Positions 45,295 to 55,755 of a stretch of 64,000 nucleotides of DNA are shown piece after piece. Positions within the stretch are counted from its first letter, which is position 1. The number at the start of each line of letters is the position of its first letter. The notes below the pieces were generated by a model, which saw nothing but the letters and a program-made list of their open reading frames with translations, had not been told where the DNA came from and made no database searches. Made by a program: the position numbers and the translations under genes. This DNA is from Empedobacter brevis NBRC 14943 = ATCC 43319 (GTDB lineage Bacteria; Bacteroidota; Bacteroidia; Flavobacteriales; Weeksellaceae), in assembly GCF_000382425.1 (NCBI RefSeq), contig NZ_KB908306.1, positions 19,603 to 83,602 of the forward strand, in the 5' to 3' direction.

Positions 45295-46077
45295 ATGTAT
45301 TTACTTACCATGATTGACAAAAAATTGGAACAAGCTATGCTCCATTTATCACAATTACCCCTTTTTCATCAGACGTATCATTATACTTCAGAGAACCAGC
45401 GAACCTATTTTACCCGGAAACTGATTTGTTTTTACCTCTCTTTTTTTCAAAGGTTGGAAATTCTACCGTCAGGTTTTGACTATTACAAAAGAAAAATAGT
45501 AAAAGACTGTGTGTTGGGAACAAGTGAGGAAATTGAACATGACCTTGTTTTGAAAAAAGCTCTTAAATGGGCGGAACTTAACATCAATTTACTGAATCCT
45601 GATAAACAACATCAAATTTTTCCCATCCATTTACATTTTTTCACAACATCTAGCGTCATTATTTTAAGCGGAATGGCTGAATTGGAAAATTCAGTATTGC
45701 GACTTAATATTCATGAGTTATCTATTCCAAGAAGGATTATAAAATTAACATCCGGCAAATTACACTATCTTAATGATTCTTTAGAAGTATACTGTTCGGA
45801 AAGACATAAAAACCTCCGGGATTTGGCAAGGCATTATAATAAAGATTACCAGCAATTTCAACAGGATTGCAAAAGTTATTTCAGAAGTACTTTTTATCAA
45901 TTCTATACAAAAGTTAAAATGATACATGCAGTGGATGATATTTTGTTCAGTAAAATGTGTTTTAAAGAAATCGCTGATAAGAACGGCTTTACAGATTATA
46001 ACAATATGTATAAGATATTCAATACAAAATACGATTTTCCGTTGGATAAAATTCCTCGATTTTTGTTTGAAGATTAA
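45295..46077 (+). CDS. AraC-like helix-turn-helix regulator
   Basis: A 260-residue protein. Its C-terminal 60 residues (KMIHAVDDILFSKMCFKEIADKNGFTDYNNMYKIFNTKYDFP) resemble the second HTH of AraC-type activators. The N-terminal two thirds have no recognised sensor domain. It precedes the MauE-like and DUF6520 genes in the same direction, 140 nt upstream of the former. This arrangement is commonly seen around such genes, so it probably controls them. Confidence 0.65.
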   Translation: MYLLTMIDKKLEQAMLHLSQLPLFHQTYHYTSENQRTYFTRKLICFYLSFFQRLEILPSGFDYYKRKIVKDCVLGTSEEIEHDLVLKKALKWAELNINLLNPDKQHQIFPIHLHFFTTSSVIILSGMAELENSVLRLNIHELSIPRRIIKLTSGKLHYLNDSLEVYCSERHKNLRDLARHYNKDYQQFQQDCKSYFRSTFYQFYTKVKMIHAVDDILFSKMCFKEIADKNGFTDYNNMYKIFNTKYDFPLDKIPRFLFED

Positions 46078-46217
46078 GCGTTTATACTTTTAGCAATGTT
46101 TTTCATACTTTTAACCATAATTTACCGACTTATCACCTTGTAATACTTACTTTTAGCAATTTTACAACTGCTTAAATATTCAGAATTTTGGTTAACCAAT
46201 TAATCGAAACTGAACCA

Positions 46218-47687
46218 ATGAAAAGCATCCGTCATATTGTTCCAATCATCATCAGTTATTTATTTATACTGCTTTTTGTCTATGCCTCTCTAAGTAAAGC
46301 AAGAGAGTTCGGAGATTTCCAACTACAGCTGGGGCAATCTCCTTTATTGGGTGCGTTTGCCGTACCGGTTTCCTATGGCGTAATTAGTCTTGAGCTTTTC
46401 ATTAGTCTTTTACTGGCTATTGACAGAGTACGTAAAATAGGATTATATTTAGCTTATATATTAATGGTGATGTTTACAGCTTATATTATCATCATCCTTC
46501 ATTTTACCTCTTTTACCCCTTGTTCCTGCGGAGGCGTTTTAGAATCATTAGGCTGGACGGAACATCTTATTTTCAATAGTGTATTTGTGCTATTGACTGG
46601 CTGGGCAATTGTTCTGATGGAAGATAAGCCGTTGAAAAAAGTAATTTTCCGCTTATTGCTGTTACTTTTATTGGGAACCTTTATCATAACAGCTATCTTT
46701 CTAAGTTCTGAAAACGAAATTAAACAAAACAATGCTTTTCAAAGAAAATACATTCCGCATGGGCTTGAAAAAGTTGGGGAATATACTTTGCCTTCGAACT
46801 CCTATTATATTGCGGGTATAGACGACAAAACCATTTATTTAGGAAATTATATGGCTCCTCTTTACCTAAAACTGATAGACATAGATCTGAAAACGGAAAA
46901 AGAAATACGGGTAGAAATTGAAAATACGGAACTCCCATACAAAAGAGTGAAAATGGTTGTAAAGCCTCCTTACTTTTTTCTTGGTGACGGTACTGTTCCT
47001 GTTCTATTCAGCGGAAATACGACGAGCTGGAAAGCGAAAACTTTTTCTCAAAACGATGCGTACTATATGCAATATGCAATCTTGGATTCACTGCACCTCG
47101 CCATCACAACTACCAGTACACAAACAAAAGCGAATACTTTGGGAGTTCTTCGTAAGAATAATGATTCTATTGAGGTTACTTTGAACAATACAATTCTGGA
47201 AAAACAAGTGGACGGGATGTTTGATACAGACGGAATCTTACTGGACAATTCACAGGGAAAAACAGTATATGTTTATTATTACCGGAATAGCTATGTAGTT
47301 GCCGATCATAAACTAAAACAAGAAATCACAGGTAAAACAATCGATACGATAAGTAAAGCTCAGATAGATGTAGCGTTCTACGAAAAGAAAGACCAGTATA
47401 AATTAGGTGGAAAAAGTACAATCGTCAACAAATATGCGACCACCTTTGGTGATTACCTGTTTATCAATAGTGACAGGTTAGGAAAATATGAGGAGGATGA
47501 AGTATTGAAATCTGCCGCAATTATAGACATGTACAATACCTCTAACAATACCTATTTACAAAGTTTTTATTTCTATCATCAACCCAATCAAAAATTGTTG
47601 GAATTGAAAACCTATAAAAACCTTCTGATTGGAATTGTAGATAATACGCTATGGGTATATACACTGGATAAAAAATATTATCAATAA
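46218..47687 (+). CDS. MauE/DoxX-like redox-associated membrane protein
   Basis: 489 residues with four to five transmembrane helices in the N-terminal 180 residues, then a large extracytoplasmic beta-rich domain. The PCSCGGVLESLGW loop after helix 3 is the MauE/DoxX-type Cys pair thought to pass electrons to periplasmic disulfide chemistry. The ATG at 46218 is chosen because it begins directly with the first membrane segment. It lies 76 nt upstream of a cysteine-containing DUF6520 mini-protein, a pairing common in Bacteroidota, so the protein may help oxidise or isomerise that peptide. Confidence 0.75.
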   Translation: MKSIRHIVPIIISYLFILLFVYASLSKAREFGDFQLQLGQSPLLGAFAVPVSYGVISLELFISLLLAIDRVRKIGLYLAYILMVMFTAYIIIILHFTSFTPCSCGGVLESLGWTEHLIFNSVFVLLTGWAIVLMEDKPLKKVIFRLLLLLLLGTFIITAIFLSSENEIKQNNAFQRKYIPHGLEKVGEYTLPSNSYYIAGIDDKTIYLGNYMAPLYLKLIDIDLKTEKEIRVEIENTELPYKRVKMVVKPPYFFLGDGTVPVLFSGNTTSWKAKTFSQNDAYYMQYAILDSLHLAITTTSTQTKANTLGVLRKNNDSIEVTLNNTILEKQVDGMFDTDGILLDNSQGKTVYVYYYRNSYVVADHKLKQEITGKTIDTISKAQIDVAFYEKKDQYKLGGKSTIVNKYATTFGDYLFINSDRLGKYEEDEVLKSAAIIDMYNTSNNTYLQSFYFYHQPNQKLLELKTYKNLLIGIVDNTLWVYTLDKKYYQ

Positions 47688-47763
47688 AAGTTACTGTACA
47701 GTACCAGGAAATAGGCTGAACACCTGAAAAATAGTAAGCCAATAATGAATAAAATTTTATATT

Positions 47764-48027
47764 ATGAGAACAAAATTTTTAAAAATCGGATTGCCTGCAA
47801 TGGCATTTTTAGCGGCGGGAGTTTTTGCTTTTGCAACTGAAAAAAATGAAGCTTCTACAGAAGCATTTGCTCCCGGATACATTTTCCAGAGCGGACAATG
47901 TTTAGATGTACCTATGGAGTGTAACAATCTTGGAGGACTGGCGTGTACCTTTTCAGGTCAGCAGGTCTTTCAAATTAAAGCAAGTGCAACATCTTGTAGT
48001 AATCCTTTAACACACAGAGTTCAATAA
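47764..48027 (+). CDS. DUF6520 family exported mini-protein
   Basis: 87 residues with a signal peptide (KFLKIGLPAMAFLAAGVFAFA), an acidic spacer (TEKNEASTEAFAPG) and a mature part with cysteines in GQCLDVPMECNNLGGLACTFSG and TSCSNP. Two disulfides are likely. DUF6520 proteins are small exported peptides of unknown role. The MauE-like gene next to it suggests disulfide formation. It ends at a bidirectional terminator facing the S9 peptidase gene. Confidence 0.8.
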   Translation: MRTKFLKIGLPAMAFLAAGVFAFATEKNEASTEAFAPGYIFQSGQCLDVPMECNNLGGLACTFSGQQVFQIKASATSCSNPLTHRVQ

Positions 48028-48069
48028 ATGATTTCGTTTGTTAATTTATTGTCTCATCTTAAAAAATGT

Positions 48070-48104
48070 AATAAGGAGTGAAAAAATTCACTCCTTATTT
48101 TTAT
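48070..48104. terminator. Bidirectional terminator between DUF6520 and the S9 peptidase
   Basis: AATAAGGAGTGAA and TTCACTCCTTATT form a 13-bp perfect stem with a 4-nt loop and A/T tracts on both sides. Confidence 0.85.
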
Positions 48105-50686
48105 TTGAGGTATCTATTAAACCACTCAAAAATTTCGGTTGATAAAATTTGCTGCTTCTTTTTATCAAAAATAAAGTGTCCTTCATTGTTGAAGAGCAAT
48201 AGTTTACCTGGTTTATTTAACCTTTTTAGCGCATTATACATATACACACTTTGCGTCCAGTTTACATTATCGTCCTTATCTCCGGTCCATAATAGAAGAG
48301 GTGTTTTTATATTTTCCACCTGATGCAATGGTGAATTACGATAGTACTTCTCTTTGATTTTGTAAAAAGAATCACCCATCCGATATTGCTGGTTTTCAAA
48401 TCGCCACATCTGTTCTGTTCTCATACTCCAAGCAACATCATGATATTTACTGATTAAATCATTTGCAGCCGCTCCGGAAACAGCAGCTGCAAACAGATCG
48501 GTTTGTGTAACAATAAATGAGGTTTCATAGCCTCCCCACGAATGACCTATCAAACCCAATTTTTCTTTATCTATGAAGGTGTTTTTTAACGCTTCGTTTA
48601 TTGCCAGTTGTAAGGAAGCAGTGGCTGACACTCCCGGTTGTCCGATCTTATAAGTCAAATCAGGTAAAAAAATAAAATAACCGTTCGTCACATACTTAAG
48701 AACATTAAAACCGATTATATCAAAACCTGATGGTGCTGAATTAAGTACGACAGAATTATTATCATAAATCCAGGTAATCATCGGGTACTTTTTTTGGGGA
48801 TCAAAATTAGCCGGGTAAAGGAGTGCAGCTTTAGAAAAGTCGTTTTTCGGATTCTTATAAGACAAGATTTCACTTTTCCCCAAATCGTATCCGAGAAGTT
48901 CCTGATTACTTTGAAAAAGTAACGTCTCACTGCCTTTGGCGATATGGAACGAATAGATGGCAGGAGGCAAATTGTATTTACTTTTCTTCAATACCACCGT
49001 GTTCCTATCGGAAGATAACAAAGCGTCATTCACTTTCAATGGTTCGTATATGAGGCTATTTGTTTTTTTTCCATCCCAGAACGCATATCCTGTTTGCAGA
49101 TCATCTCCTGACATTGTGAGCAATATGCCCTTTTTTAAGTCATAGGCATAAGAAGTCAAATATTGTGAAGATTTTATATATTTCGAATCGTCTCTCCATA
49201 TTCTATAGGAGATTTTCTTTTCCTTTCCTGAAGTAATTTTCCTTTGCGCTTTACCATCCACTCCCATTAACCATACATCATACTTGTCATGGAGAATAAT
49301 GTATTTCTCGTCATCGGACCAACCCGGATTTCCGTATGGTTCTCCATCTTTTGTCCAATACAACTCCTTTTCTACAAAGGATTCGTTTAAGTTTCCTGTT
49401 AAGTTACGAGTATTATTTTTCTGGGCGTCATACACCCACCAATCATCATTTTTAAAGTAAACAAAATATCGGCCTGATGGTGAAAACCTGAAGAATCCGT
49501 TTTGAGTGTAGAGTTTTTCAACAATCCGTGTCTTTTTACCGGACTGATAATCCTTTAAAAACACATCAACATCTTCATACTCTTTGTACTGGGGTTCGTA
49601 TTTTAACCGATAAAATACGAGCGCATGAGAATGATTGGGATTAAATTTAGCACTTGGGGTTTCTTTGTCGGCGATTTCCTTCAGTTGATTTGATGAAGTA
49701 TCCCATAGAGTCAACAAAAAGGGAGCTTCCGCTTCTCGATAATTCTTCATTTTGGGATACGCCCAGGGATCGGTTGTCTCCCAAATTTGAACCCCATAAT
49801 CGTCAACGGGTTCAGCATCTTCAATACGCCTGTAAAAGAATACATTGTTTCCATTATCAGACACCAAAATTTCTTTATTGCTCATCACAGTATGGGGAAA
49901 TTTTGCCTTAACCAACGCATTGTCAATTGTCATTTTTACGCCATTCAGCTTATAAAAATGAATGGTTGTCTGATTGTTTAAAGTTTCAGAGAATACCAGA
50001 GAATTTCCGGAATCGTTCCAAGAAAGATTGGAATAACTGCTATCCTTCGCTTGCTGAATCAACTGTATCTTATTGTCTGTTGCATCTACTAGGAGAATTT
50101 CCGATTTTTCATCAGTTTTACGGTTAATAGCCATTAGATTATATGCAGGGTTCCATGTATAATCCAACACGTTATCCAGTTTTATTGAATTTCTATTCTG
50201 TAAATTTTCAACTGATATTGATTTTTTAGTGGCTGGTGCAGAATGATCCATCGTAATGAAATGCCCGTTATCACTGAACTCAAAAGAGAACACATTTGAA
50301 TACGTTCTGCGGATTTGCGTTTTTAGGTCTATTAAGATCAATTCTTTTTTAGAAGAAATAAATGCAAACCAGTTATTGTCTCCTGAAAATTTATAAGACT
50401 CAGAATGACCAAATTCCAGTCGATTTTTTCCATCTGTTTTGGATAAAAAAAGTTTACGGTCTCCATGATTATAAACGTCTACAAAAGCCACCCATCGTCC
50501 ATCAGAGCTTAAATCGGTTACATGACTATTCGTACTCCATAACGAGTCCAAATCAGCTGTATACGTTTTTTTGTTTCTGATTTCCTGCCCGGAAAGCGGC
50601 AGTAAAAGCAAGCCTATGAGTCCCATCATAAGAAGTTGAAAATACCTTTTTTGCAGAACTTTATTATATATTTTATTTTTTTTCAT
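48101..50686 (-). CDS. Prolyl oligopeptidase family (S9) peptidase
   Basis: An 861-residue exported peptidase with a signal or anchor helix in the first 35 residues. A long beta-propeller region is followed by an alpha/beta-hydrolase domain. The nucleophile Ser is in GLIGHSWGGYETS, the Asp in LLWTGDKDDNVNW and the His in NNEGHFIFDKKKQ. Such enzymes cut dipeptides or oligopeptides. It is transcribed in the same direction as the SusC/SusD genes just upstream, so it may degrade what they import. Confidence 0.88.
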   Translation of the reverse strand: MKKNKIYNKVLQKRYFQLLMMGLIGLLLLPLSGQEIRNKKTYTADLDSLWSTNSHVTDLSSDGRWVAFVDVYNHGDRKLFLSKTDGKNRLEFGHSESYKFSGDNNWFAFISSKKELILIDLKTQIRRTYSNVFSFEFSDNGHFITMDHSAPATKKSISVENLQNRNSIKLDNVLDYTWNPAYNLMAINRKTDEKSEILLVDATDNKIQLIQQAKDSSYSNLSWNDSGNSLVFSETLNNQTTIHFYKLNGVKMTIDNALVKAKFPHTVMSNKEILVSDNGNNVFFYRRIEDAEPVDDYGVQIWETTDPWAYPKMKNYREAEAPFLLTLWDTSSNQLKEIADKETPSAKFNPNHSHALVFYRLKYEPQYKEYEDVDVFLKDYQSGKKTRIVEKLYTQNGFFRFSPSGRYFVYFKNDDWWVYDAQKNNTRNLTGNLNESFVEKELYWTKDGEPYGNPGWSDDEKYIILHDKYDVWLMGVDGKAQRKITSGKEKKISYRIWRDDSKYIKSSQYLTSYAYDLKKGILLTMSGDDLQTGYAFWDGKKTNSLIYEPLKVNDALLSSDRNTVVLKKSKYNLPPAIYSFHIAKGSETLLFQSNQELLGYDLGKSEILSYKNPKNDFSKAALLYPANFDPQKKYPMITWIYDNNSVVLNSAPSGFDIIGFNVLKYVTNGYFIFLPDLTYKIGQPGVSATASLQLAINEALKNTFIDKEKLGLIGHSWGGYETSFIVTQTDLFAAAVSGAAANDLISKYHDVAWSMRTEQMWRFENQQYRMGDSFYKIKEKYYRNSPLHQVENIKTPLLLWTGDKDDNVNWTQSVYMYNALKRLNKPGKLLLFNNEGHFIFDKKKQQILSTEIFEWFNRYLK

Positions 50687-50836
50687 TTTATTATTTTTTT
50701 ACAATAATCCGCAGTACGGCATATCCTCTAAGCTCTTTGATGAGGAGAAAGAAATGTATAGCAAGAAGAAGCATAGACTATAATGGATATAAACTGCTGC
50801 ATCCGGATAATGCGCACTGCGGAAAAATATTAATTT

Positions 50837-52246
50837 TTAGTATCCCGGGTTTTGAGGTGCCAGTTTTGGATTTATCAACAATTCACTTTCAGGAATCGGA
50901 AAAAGTACATCTGTGGGTCTCCAATTCGGTTTTATGTAAGAAAGTACTTCATTGGCTTTTCCAAGTCTTTTCAGATCAAACCAGCGATGCCCTTGTTCGG
51001 TAAACAATTCCAACCTTCTTTCTTTTAAGATCGCATCCAACATCTCCTGTGAAGAAACCGCATTTGTATTGGCTAATCCTGCTCGATGGCGAATAACATT
51101 AATGTCTTGTCTTGCCCCTGAGAGGTCGTCTAAATGCACCAAGGCTTCTGCTCGGATCAGGTATTGTTCTGCCAATCGCAATACAATGGAATATTCCATT
51201 GAAGTTCCTGTATTTTCTTGTTGTTTGTATTTATAGGGAAAATACCACACCTCGTTTCCGTCTGTCACCTCACCAATCCACATTTGTTTTCTTTGGTCAC
51301 CGGGTTCAAAAGCGTTTAACAAATCAGGATTCAGTCCTACTACAAGTGGTGGTCCGGCATTAAAGATAAAACTCCCTCCTTCTAATGTATTATCGCCTGC
51401 TCTTTTTGGCTTGAATTGCAGAATGGCAGAGGTGCTTTCCTTTAAAAATTCTTTGTTCAAGTCATTTTCAAGATAGAATACCGAAGAAGCATTAATCAAA
51501 GAGCTGCTTTCCTCTTCCGCTTTCTGCCATTGTTCTGTGTACAGGTACACTCTTGCCAGAAAAGCAGAAACAACATAACGGTTGGCACGTGTACGCTCAG
51601 TTGACACATAAGTGGTCGTTAACTGAGCTTTTGCATCAGATAGATCTTTTATGATTCTTTGGTACACCTCAGTGGTCGGCATTCGGGAAACCTGTTTATT
51701 GGTTAAATAATCTGTGGTTGTGACATAAGGGACATCTCCAAAAAGATTTATCAGGTAAAAATGTGTCAATGCCCTAATAAAGAGCGTTTCTCCAATTAAT
51801 TGATTTTTAACTTCCGGAGATAGATTTTGCGAAGCGTCAATGCCTTCAATCGCAGAATTACTCATATAGATAAGGTTGTAGGCGCCATTCCAAATCGACT
51901 GTACAGAACCATCTGTGGCAGTAATCGTATGTCTGTAAAAAGCATCACCTAACATTCCTGCATAGCTATAATAATTAAGTTCATCTGTATAATACCCCAT
52001 CAGAATATTCATCCCGGATTGATTTCCTGTCAGCAATACTTCGTCCCGAAGCTTACTGTACAGTGTGGTCACAGCAGAAGTAGCTGTTTCTTCGTTTTCA
52101 AATACTTCCTGGTGCGGAACTTGACCAGTAGGACCGTCCACTTCTAAAAAGTCATCACAACCCCAAAAGAGAAAGAAGCAAAAGAATAAGGTCATCAGAA
52201 ATGGATTATTTCTAATGATTATATGATGTTTAATCGTTGTTTTCAT
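50837..52246 (-). CDS. SusD/RagB family substrate-binding lipoprotein
   Basis: A 469-residue lipoprotein; the signal peptide ends FWGC and DDFLEVDGPTGQV follows, the usual SusD start. The TPR-rich body has EAYQ-type helices (VYQRIIKDLSDAKAQL, AFLARVYLYTEQW) and the C-terminal LRLAEQYLIRAEALVHL, RLELFTEQGHRWFDLKRLG and PIPESELLINP, all typical. SusD lids the SusC channel and captures the ligand. It lies 16 nt downstream of the SusC gene. The peptidase context suggests a peptide ligand, like RagAB. Confidence 0.93.
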   Translation of the reverse strand: MKTTIKHHIIIRNNPFLMTLFFCFFLFWGCDDFLEVDGPTGQVPHQEVFENEETATSAVTTLYSKLRDEVLLTGNQSGMNILMGYYTDELNYYSYAGMLGDAFYRHTITATDGSVQSIWNGAYNLIYMSNSAIEGIDASQNLSPEVKNQLIGETLFIRALTHFYLINLFGDVPYVTTTDYLTNKQVSRMPTTEVYQRIIKDLSDAKAQLTTTYVSTERTRANRYVVSAFLARVYLYTEQWQKAEEESSSLINASSVFYLENDLNKEFLKESTSAILQFKPKRAGDNTLEGGSFIFNAGPPLVVGLNPDLLNAFEPGDQRKQMWIGEVTDGNEVWYFPYKYKQQENTGTSMEYSIVLRLAEQYLIRAEALVHLDDLSGARQDINVIRHRAGLANTNAVSSQEMLDAILKERRLELFTEQGHRWFDLKRLGKANEVLSYIKPNWRPTDVLFPIPESELLINPKLAPQNPGY

Positions 52247-52262
52247 AAGAATAATTTTTAAA

Positions 52263-55200
52263 TTATAGTTCCATTCTAAATCCGAACATCACTCGTTTCA
52301 TAGGAGGTAGAAAGCCGATCATTTGTTCCGGATCACCGCCTTTGAATTTTGTAATTGTCCATAAATTCTGTCCCTGTACAAATAAGGTAACCTTAGGCTG
52401 TCCTTCCTTGTCTAATGGTAATCGATAAGAAAGTGAAAGCGATTTTAACCGGATAAAAGAAGCATCTGATATTATAGCGTTAGAACTTCCAAATCTCGAG
52501 TAAGCTGCATAAGCGTCATAATTCCATCCTGTTGTGTACATCTGCATAAAAGCATGATCTCCCGGATTCTGCCAATGGTCAAGTACACTTGTAGAAGTGT
52601 TAAGCATCATACCCGGTGATTCCGTATAAGATAATTCATTAAGCCCTTTTTTCTTTACAAACTGAAACATAAAATCCAAATTCCAGTTCTTGTATTGGAA
52701 CGAATTCGAAATGCTTCCGTAAAATTTTGGTGTCATGTCAATATTATACTGACGGTCAAGTGATGAAATGATGCCATCTCCGTTATAATCTTCAAATTCA
52801 AACAATCCGGTTTGGGGATTTACACCGGTTAAATGGTATAACCTGGACACCGAAATGGGCATTCCCAATACAAGTTGATTAGCATAGGTCGAATTTTCAA
52901 GCCCCTCAAAACTGATGAGTTTATTTTTAGGTAACGTTAGTAAAAACGACGTACTCCATTTAAAATCTTTGCGACGGAAATTTTCGGTTCTTACATTAAC
53001 TTCCCATCCGCTATTCTCTACTGTGGCATCCAGATTTGCATGGATAGAGCTAAACCCCGTTGTTCCCGGAAGTGGTACACCGATCAACTGATTTTTCGAG
53101 CGATTCGTATAATAAGCGATTTCAAGATTGATTCGGTCTTTTAAAAGGCCTACTTCCAATGCTCCTTCATACTTGCGGTTTTCTTCCCATGCATAATAAG
53201 GATTAAATAATCTCGACGGGCTAAGTCCTATATTTCCTCCGTAGTCTGCATCTGTAATAGTATAGTTGTTCAGGTATTGGTAGTCACCAATCTGGTCGTT
53301 TCCGGAAGTACCGAAACTTGCTCTTAATTTTCCAAAGCTCAGAAATGAGGTGTTTTTCAGAAATTCCTCTTTCGAAAAAATCCATGCTGCACCTACCGCG
53401 CCAAAATTAGCAAACTGCTGTCCCGGACCGAAACGGCTTGATCCATCCCGACGTCCCGTCAGGTTTACGATATATTTCTGTTTCCAGTTGTAATTGATAC
53501 GTCCATAAAATGCAATGTAGCGATATTGAGTGCTTGCTTCATTGATGATTTGTAATTCATTTGCCGCGCTTAGGTTGGTCATAAAGCTATTGTTTGCAAA
53601 TCCCAATGCAAGTACGGCAAAACGGTCTTCATTTTGCTGCTGAAAGGTACTCCCTATGATGACGTTCAATCTGCCATCTCCTAATTTGTAAGAAGCATCC
53701 AATTGAGGTTCTATGATCCAGGAATTTCTATTGCCTTCATTTTTTACGGTCGAAGAAGACTGGCTTGTTAATCCCCAGGCCGGATTAAACCTTGTATGCG
53801 GATTCAACTGTAGCTCCGTCAGATCTGAACGATTGTATCCTACATTGGTTTTAAATTCCAGGCCTTTTATAATTTTATAGCCGATAGTCGTGTTTGCCAT
53901 TAAATTAGCAGACTCATTACGATAAGTCGCATTCAGTTCTGATAAAGGATTGTCAAACGTATTGTTTTCCCAGTTAACGTTTCCATTATCATCATATAAT
54001 TTCGGAGCATTTGGCGGAAGAATTCTTGCTCTTCGCGACAAATCAGTTGCAGGTAAAAAGTTTCTGTCTAACCCATAGTTTGCCGAGAACTGTAAAGTAA
54101 AACGATTATTTTTCGATTGATGACTGATATTAGCGAAGGCAGTTGTTCGTTTGTAATTAAAGTCTCCGGGAAAAACAGTGGTTTCTTTCATAAAGGAACC
54201 TCCGATAGAAAACAAGGTTTGTTCATTCCCGCCTGAAGCAGAGGCCCTGATGGTATTGTTGTACGCGATATTCCCCATAAATTCTTTTTGCCAGTCGGTA
54301 TAACGGTTCTGATCCCAGGTTCCGTTTATATCATAAGCATTAGAAGGGTATTCCGTTATTCCATCATTTATGAAAGCTTCACGTCGCATCTGAAGGTATT
54401 GCTCGGTATTAAGAAGTTTTAGAAACCGGGTAGCTGAAATTAATGTGGTAGAAGCATCTACCGAAAAAACCGTTTTCCCCGGCTTGCCATTTTTTGTCGT
54501 AATCAAGACAACTCCATTGGCTCCGCGAGATCCATAAATAGCCGTCGCATCCGCATCTTTCAGTACTTCTATAGAGGCTATCGTAGAAGGGTCGAGTGTA
54601 TTCAGAGGACTAATATTATTTAAATAGAAAACTGTCCCTGAAACAGATCTATCTCCCATGCTTCCGGCATCATACGGAACTCCGTCTACGATATAAAGCG
54701 GTTCATTTCCGGCGGCGATACTGTTTTGTCCACGTACCCGAACTTGAAATCCACTACCTGCCAATCCTGAATTTGGTATAATATCAACACCAGTCATTCG
54801 CCCTATAAGGGCATCTAAAGGGCTGTTTACAGGTTGGTTGCCGATTTCTTCTGCTGTTATTTTAGATATACTTCCTGTTCTTTCCTGTTCTTTTACTTTA
54901 TAATATCCGGCGTTGACAATAACTTCTTTCAGATCGGTAATATTTTGTTGCATTCTGGCATTGACAACCGTTTTATTCCCCACCGGAATCTCCAGGGTAT
55001 CATACCCCGGATTGGAAAAAACCAAAATATCACCGGGTGAGGCTTCTATCGCATAATTCCCATTTTCATCGGTTATCACATAAACACCTGTTGCTTTTAC
55101 CGATACCAATACATCCGCTATCGGGCCAATAGAATCACTTACCGTTCCGGTTATGGATTCCTGATTATCTTTGGCTGTAGTCGTCGTAAAAAGTACCGGG

Positions 55201-55601
55201 GTTTTCTTCTCTGACAACAAAGTTGTTGTTTCTTTTTCTTTTTTCAGCATAAGGAGAATTTGTTTTCCCTTAATCTGATAGCGGATAGGTGTATTTTCAA
55301 ATGTTTTTTGAAGCAATTTTTCAATTGTACCGTTTTTCATTTTTATGTTGATGATACGGTTGACATCAACATCCTTGATCATGTAAACAAATTTATAGTC
55401 TGTTTCATTTTCCACTCTGTCAATGAGATGCTTCACCGTTTGGTTCTGAAGTTCAAGGGTAATCTTGTTTTGCTGACCATACAGGTTATAAGCCTGTGTC
55501 TGCATCAAAAATACCACTATGAAAAAAACGCTGAGCTTCATTTTTATAGTAAATTGATTTAGTTCCCCCGCAGAAATTGCGTGGTTAAAAAGATTTTTCA
55601 T
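52263..55601 (-). CDS. SusC/RagA family TonB-linked outer-membrane transporter
   Basis: 1112 residues. N-terminal signal, then an STN (secretin/TonB N-terminal) domain at about residues 50-115 (ITLELQNQTVKHLIDRVENET), which interacts with FecR. A CarboxypepD-like domain at about 150-220 and a plug (PVNSPLDALIGRMTGVDI, VRVRGQNSIAAGNEPLYIVDGVP, VLKDADATAIYGSRGANGVVLITTK) lead into the barrel. The STN domain together with the upstream fecR and sigma genes shows that ligand binding signals transcription. SusD follows downstream in the operon. Confidence 0.95.
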   Translation of the reverse strand: MKNLFNHAISAGELNQFTIKMKLSVFFIVVFLMQTQAYNLYGQQNKITLELQNQTVKHLIDRVENETDYKFVYMIKDVDVNRIINIKMKNGTIEKLLQKTFENTPIRYQIKGKQILLMLKKEKETTTLLSEKKTPVLFTTTTAKDNQESITGTVSDSIGPIADVLVSVKATGVYVITDENGNYAIEASPGDILVFSNPGYDTLEIPVGNKTVVNARMQQNITDLKEVIVNAGYYKVKEQERTGSISKITAEEIGNQPVNSPLDALIGRMTGVDIIPNSGLAGSGFQVRVRGQNSIAAGNEPLYIVDGVPYDAGSMGDRSVSGTVFYLNNISPLNTLDPSTIASIEVLKDADATAIYGSRGANGVVLITTKNGKPGKTVFSVDASTTLISATRFLKLLNTEQYLQMRREAFINDGITEYPSNAYDINGTWDQNRYTDWQKEFMGNIAYNNTIRASASGGNEQTLFSIGGSFMKETTVFPGDFNYKRTTAFANISHQSKNNRFTLQFSANYGLDRNFLPATDLSRRARILPPNAPKLYDDNGNVNWENNTFDNPLSELNATYRNESANLMANTTIGYKIIKGLEFKTNVGYNRSDLTELQLNPHTRFNPAWGLTSQSSSTVKNEGNRNSWIIEPQLDASYKLGDGRLNVIIGSTFQQQNEDRFAVLALGFANNSFMTNLSAANELQIINEASTQYRYIAFYGRINYNWKQKYIVNLTGRRDGSSRFGPGQQFANFGAVGAAWIFSKEEFLKNTSFLSFGKLRASFGTSGNDQIGDYQYLNNYTITDADYGGNIGLSPSRLFNPYYAWEENRKYEGALEVGLLKDRINLEIAYYTNRSKNQLIGVPLPGTTGFSSIHANLDATVENSGWEVNVRTENFRRKDFKWSTSFLLTLPKNKLISFEGLENSTYANQLVLGMPISVSRLYHLTGVNPQTGLFEFEDYNGDGIISSLDRQYNIDMTPKFYGSISNSFQYKNWNLDFMFQFVKKKGLNELSYTESPGMMLNTSTSVLDHWQNPGDHAFMQMYTTGWNYDAYAAYSRFGSSNAIISDASFIRLKSLSLSYRLPLDKEGQPKVTLFVQGQNLWTITKFKGGDPEQMIGFLPPMKRVMFGFRMEL

Positions 55602-55755
55602 ACTTTTAATAACTGTTTTTAGTGTGATTAACTTTGTTAATTGCGCTTTTCGCCGGGGGAATGCTCCAACATTCTCCCGGTTTTTTATGCTTTCTGCATA
55701 AAAACGCTTGTCCTCAATGTGTGTCTGTTTTTCAATGCTTCATAGGCGTCTGTAT

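Noticed and set aside
50687..50836. Small gene between SusD and the S9 peptidase
   Set aside because: Short frames here have no protein-like composition and overlap the gene ends; probably untranslated spacer.
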